Origin: Rhabdaerophilum calidifontis
GTDB lineage: Bacteria > Pseudomonadota > Alphaproteobacteria > Rhizobiales > Beijerinckiaceae
Assembly: GCF_008641065.1 (NCBI RefSeq)
Contig: NZ_VTRS01000005.1
Location: 62,001-126,000, forward strand
DNA length: 64,000 nucleotides
Direction: 5' to 3'
The notes beneath the pieces were generated by a model. That model saw only the letters and a program-made list of their open reading frames with translations, was not told the DNA's origin and searched no databases. A program made the translations under genes and the position numbers. Positions 61,067-64,000 of this stretch are shown in pieces; the stretch's first letter is position 1; every line of letters starts with the position of its first letter.

Positions 61067-61309
61067 ATGCCGAAGCGTATTCTCCAGGGCGTCGTCGTCA
61101 GCGATGTCCAGAACAAGACGGTGGTGGTGAAGGTGGAGCGCCGCTTCACCCATCCGCTGCTGAAGAAGACCGTCCGCCGGTCGAAGAACTACCACGCGCA
61201 TGACGAGATGAACGCCTGCAAGGCGGGTGAGGAGGTCTTCATCGAGGAGACCCGGCCGATCTCGAAGCTCAAGCGCTGGGTTGTGCTGCCGCGCGAGGCG
61301 AAGGCGTAA
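61067..61309 (+). CDS. rpsQ: 30S ribosomal protein S17
   Basis: 80 residues: [47 protein letters not shown] and [12 protein letters not shown]-fold rRNA-binding protein. Ten bases after rpmC; followed by an unusually long 199-base gap before rplN. Confidence 0.97.
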   Translation: MPKRILQGVVVSDVQNKTVVVKVERRFTHPLLKKTVRRSKNYHAHDEMNACKAGEEVFIEETRPISKLKRWVVLPREAKA

Positions 61310-61416
61310 CGCGCGGACGATTTCTGCTTGTGAAGCGGGCGTGAAGCCTTTATGGCCTCGCGCTTCGCCTCATCAAGCGATGACCAACGAACGGGGCCCG
61401 CGAGGGTGCCCGCGGG

Positions 61417-61440
61417 GAGGGGGCGCTTCGGCGCTCCCTC
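61417..61440 (+). repeat. UUCG-capped hairpin in the rpsQ-rplN spacer
   Basis: A 10-bp stem (GAGGGGGCGC with GCGCTCCCTC, one G-T pair) is capped by a TTCG tetraloop closed by C-G, the extra-stable class. No T-run follows. It may be an mRNA processing, stability or regulatory site between the S10 and spc gene groups. Confidence 0.65.
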
Positions 61441-61508
61441 GTCAGGCGTAGTCCGGCCCGGCGCGAGCCAGGCCGGAAACCGATCTGAAGGAAAGGAAGG
61501 ATCAGGCC

Positions 61509-61877
61509 ATGATCCAGATGCAGACCAATCTCGATGTCGCCGACAATTCCGGCGCGCGCCGCGTCATGTGCATCAAGGTGCTCGGCGGCTCGAAGCGGAA
61601 ATATGCCGGTGTGGGCGACATCATCGTCGTCTCGATCAAGGAGGCGATCCCCAAGGGGCGCGTGAAGAAGGGCGACGTCATGAAGGCGGTCGTCGTGCGC
61701 ACGGCCAAGGATATCCGCCGCCCGGACGGTTCGGTGATCCGCTTCGACCGCAACGCAGCGGTGCTGATCAACAACCAGAAGGAGCCGATCGGGACCCGCA
61801 TCTTCGGGCCGGTTCCGCGCGAATTGCGCGCACGCCAGCACATGAAGATCATTTCGCTCGCGCCGGAGGTGCTGTGA
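61509..61877 (+). CDS. rplN: 50S ribosomal protein L14
   Basis: 122 residues: [27 protein letters not shown] start, [29 protein letters not shown] core, [24 protein letters not shown] end. First gene of the spc group. AAGGAAAGGAAGG precedes the ATG at 61509. Confidence 0.98.
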   Translation: MIQMQTNLDVADNSGARRVMCIKVLGGSKRKYAGVGDIIVVSIKEAIPKGRVKKGDVMKAVVVRTAKDIRRPDGSVIRFDRNAAVLINNQKEPIGTRIFGPVPRELRARQHMKIISLAPEVL

Positions 61878-62194
61878 TGGCCGCGAAGATCAAGAAGGGC
61901 GACAAGGTCGTCGTGCTCGCCGGCCGCGACAAGGGCAAGACGGGCGAGGTGCTCGAGGTGCGTCCCACCGAGGGGCGTGCGGTCGTGCGCGGCGTGGCGA
62001 TGGTGAAGAAGCACCAGCGCCAGACGCAGAACCAGCAGGGCGGCATCATCGCGAAGGAGGGGACGATCGACCTCTCCAACCTCGCGGTGGCCGATCCCAA
62101 GACCGGCAAGCCGACCCGCGTCGGCTTCAAGACGCTCGATGACGGCCGCAAGGTCCGCTTCGCCAAGCGCTCGGGAGACCTGATCGATGCTTGA
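61877..62194 (+). CDS. rplX: 50S ribosomal protein L24
   Basis: 105 residues: [29 protein letters not shown] domain, [27 protein letters not shown]. An early assembly protein. ATG overlaps the rplN stop (TGATG). Confidence 0.97.
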   Translation: MAAKIKKGDKVVVLAGRDKGKTGEVLEVRPTEGRAVVRGVAMVKKHQRQTQNQQGGIIAKEGTIDLSNLAVADPKTGKPTRVGFKTLDDGRKVRFAKRSGDLIDA

Positions 62195-62747
62195 CGTCAC
62201 CAATTACGAGCCCCGCCTCAAGAAGCATTACCGCGACGTCGTGGTGCCGAAGATGCGCGAGCAGTTCGGCTACAAGAACGCGCTCGAAGTGCCGCGGATC
62301 GAGAAGATCGTGCTGAACATGGGCGTCGGCGAATCGACCGGCGATTCCAAGAAGGCGACGGTCGCGGCCGCGGATCTCGCGATGATCGCCGGCCAGAAGC
62401 CGGTCATCACCCGTGCCCGCAAGGCGATCGCGCAGTTCAAGGTGCGCGAGAACATGCCGATCGGCTGCAAGGTCACCCTGCGCCAGGCGCGGATGTACGA
62501 GTTCCTCGACCGGCTGATCACGATCGCGCTGCCGCGTGTGCGCGATTTCCGCGGCCTCAACGCCAAGTCCTTCGACGGACGCGGCAATTATGCGATGGGC
62601 ATCAAGGAGCACATCATTTTCCCCGAGATCAACTACGACAAGGTCGACCAGATCTGGGGCATGGACGTGATCGTGTGCACGTCCGCGAAGACCGACGAGG
62701 AAGCGCGCGCGCTCCTCAAATTGTTCAACTTCCCGTTCCGGCAGTAA
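62187..62747 (+). CDS. rplE: 50S ribosomal protein L5
   Basis: 186 residues: [27 protein letters not shown] and [31 protein letters not shown], ending [11 protein letters not shown]. It binds 5S rRNA. Its start lies eight bases inside rplX. Confidence 0.98.
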   Translation: MLDVTNYEPRLKKHYRDVVVPKMREQFGYKNALEVPRIEKIVLNMGVGESTGDSKKATVAAADLAMIAGQKPVITRARKAIAQFKVRENMPIGCKVTLRQARMYEFLDRLITIALPRVRDFRGLNAKSFDGRGNYAMGIKEHIIFPEINYDKVDQIWGMDVIVCTSAKTDEEARALLKLFNFPFRQ

Positions 62748-62799
62748 GCCGGGGATTTTTGCCAATCCTCGCTTAAACGCGGAGACCAGGAGAGACGAT

Positions 62800-63105
62800 A
62801 TGGCCAAGAAGGGCATGGTCGAGAAGAACAAGCGCCGCCAGAAGCTGAGCCAGCAATATGCCGGCAAGCGCGCGGCCTTGAAGGCGATCATCATGAACAA
62901 GGAGCTTCCGATCGAGGAACGCTTCGCCGCAACGCTCAAGCTCGCGGAACTCCCGCGCAATTCGGCCGAGAACCGCTTCCGCCTCCGCTGCGAGGTGACG
63001 GGGCGTCCGCGCGCGAATTACCGCAAGTTCAAGATGAGCCGTATCGCGCTGCGCGAACTCGGCAACAAGGGGCTCGTTCCGGGCCTCGTGAAGTCCAGCT
63101 GGTAA
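62800..63105 (+). CDS. rpsN: 30S ribosomal protein S14
   Basis: 101 residues, the zinc-free long form: only one Cys ([11 protein letters not shown]) and no CxxC pairs. [22 protein letters not shown] start, [24 protein letters not shown] end. 52 bases after rplE with CAGGAGAG SD. Confidence 0.97.
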   Translation: MAKKGMVEKNKRRQKLSQQYAGKRAALKAIIMNKELPIEERFAATLKLAELPRNSAENRFRLRCEVTGRPRANYRKFKMSRIALRELGNKGLVPGLVKSSW

Positions 63106-63115
63106 GGGGGGCTAC

Positions 63116-63514
63116 ATGTCGATGGTCGATCCCCTGGGCGATATGCTCACCCGCATCCGCAACGCGCAGATGCGCAAGAAGTCGCGCGTCACCACGCCGG
63201 GCTCGAAGCTGCGCGCCCGCGTGCTGGAGGTTCTCAAGTCCGAGGGCTTCATCCGCGGCTATTCCGAGACGCAGTTCGGCAATGGTCGGACGGAATTCGA
63301 TATCGAGCTGAAATATTTCGAGGGCGAGCCGGCGATCCGCGAGATCCGTCGCGTCTCCAAGCCCGGCCGCCGGGTCTATTCATCGGTCGACACCATGCCG
63401 CGCGTGGCCAATGGCCTCGGCATCACGATCGTCTCCACGCCGCGCGGCGTGATGGCCGATCATGACGCCCGCGAGCAGAATGTCGGCGGCGAAGTGCTCT
63501 GCACGGTCTTCTAA
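63116..63514 (+). CDS. rpsH: 30S ribosomal protein S8
   Basis: 132 residues: [28 protein letters not shown] start and [33 protein letters not shown] end. In many bacteria S8 represses the spc operon. Ten bases after rpsN; a second Met two codons in is possible as start. Confidence 0.97.
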   Translation: MSMVDPLGDMLTRIRNAQMRKKSRVTTPGSKLRARVLEVLKSEGFIRGYSETQFGNGRTEFDIELKYFEGEPAIREIRRVSKPGRRVYSSVDTMPRVANGLGITIVSTPRGVMADHDAREQNVGGEVLCTVF

Positions 63515-63530
63515 GGTCAGGGAGGGACAG

Positions 63531-64000
63531 ATGTCGAAAGTCGGCAAGAAGCCGGTCGAGCTGCCCACCGGCACGACCCCGAAGCTCGATGGCCAGAAGG
63601 TCTCGGTCAAGGGGCCGAAGGGCGAGCTGCATTTCACCGTGCCGGATGATGTTGCCGTCGTGCTCGAGGGCAATGTCATCACGGTCAACCCGCGCAGCGA
63701 GACCAAGCGCGCCCGCGCGCTCTGGGGCACCAGCCGCGCGCGGATCCAGAATCTCGTCACCGGTGTGACCAAGGGCTTCGAGAAGAAGCTCGAGATCACC
63801 GGTGTCGGCTACAAGGCGGCGGTCGAGGGCAAGAACCTCAACCTCTCGCTCGGCTACTCGCATCCGGTGCTCTACCCGATCCCGGCGGGCATCGCGATCG
63901 CGACGCCCAAGCCGACCGAGATCGTCGTCTCCGGCATCGATGCGCAGCAGGTCGGGCAGGTCGCGGCCGAGATCCGGGCCTATCGTGGCCCCGAGCCCTT
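63531..64000 (+). CDS. rplF: 50S ribosomal protein L6, 3' end outside the window
   Basis: The first 156 residues are present: [16 protein letters not shown] start, [46 protein letters not shown], and [22 protein letters not shown] at the edge. About 20 residues are missing. GGGAGGGAC SD precedes the ATG. Confidence 0.97.
   Translation, partial: MSKVGKKPVELPTGTTPKLDGQKVSVKGPKGELHFTVPDDVAVVLEGNVITVNPRSETKRARALWGTSRARIQNLVTGVTKGFEKKLEITGVGYKAAVEGKNLNLSLGYSHPVLYPIPAGIAIATPKPTEIVVSGIDAQQVGQVAAEIRAYRGPEP

Overview
The window is a high-GC chromosomal segment of an alphaproteobacterium, most probably of the order Hyphomicrobiales (Rhizobiales). This rests on the alphaproteobacterial layout of the tuf - tRNA-Trp - secE - nusG - rplKAJL - rpoBC - rpsL - rpsG - fusA - tuf - S10/spc gene string, a GTG-started rplJ, an ORF resembling the DUF6867 proteins of rhizobial liv loci, and a short ribbon-helix-helix protein of a type common in that order. 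The genus cannot be settled from the sequence. I see no rRNA, CRISPR, insertion sequence, integrase or phage gene.

Bases 1-12,014 are mainly amino-acid uptake and catabolism. They hold the tail of a DadA-like FAD oxidoreductase, a reversed P1-family (S58) peptidase and a CcdA-type membrane protein. On the minus strand follow a branched-chain amino-acid ABC system (separate livK; coupled livH-livM-livG-livF plus a DUF6867-like membrane protein) and a four-gene operon: DapA/HypD-like lyase, AcnX large subunit, AcnX small subunit, proline racemase/4-hydroxyproline epimerase-like enzyme. Together they suggest use of hydroxyprolines.

Bases 12,212-24,179 hold a flavin reductase-like protein, a PcaD-like hydrolase, and a molybdenum hydroxylase cluster in S-L-M order. 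The large subunit carries AYRGAGR rather than the AYRCSFR of true CO dehydrogenase, so it is a form II (CoxL-like) enzyme of unknown substrate. Its assembly genes follow in one tightly overlapped string: LysE-type exporter, CoxD-like AAA+ ATPase, YkgJ-like cysteine-cluster protein, CoxE-like VWA protein, XdhC split into two genes, and a molybdopterin-binding/MobA-like fusion.

Bases 24,173-32,103 contain a BcsS-like envelope protein, an ExoD-like protein, an intact GGDEF-EAL protein, a coupled map-radC pair, an FkbM methyltransferase coupled to a CinA-like protein, and a xanthine phosphoribosyltransferase.

Bases 32,225-64,000 are the translation/transcription superlocus. Two tuf genes 22.6 kb apart are identical over the coding region only. 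The string is interrupted by non-ribosomal genes: an AHSA1/ArsR pair and an XpaC-like gene between tRNA-Trp and secE, DJ-1/PfpI and ribbon-helix-helix genes between nusG and rplK, an acyltransferase between rplA and rplJ, and a flavodoxin-like oxidoreductase between rpoC and rpsL. Several strong hairpins and intrinsic terminators mark transcription units. The window ends inside rplF.
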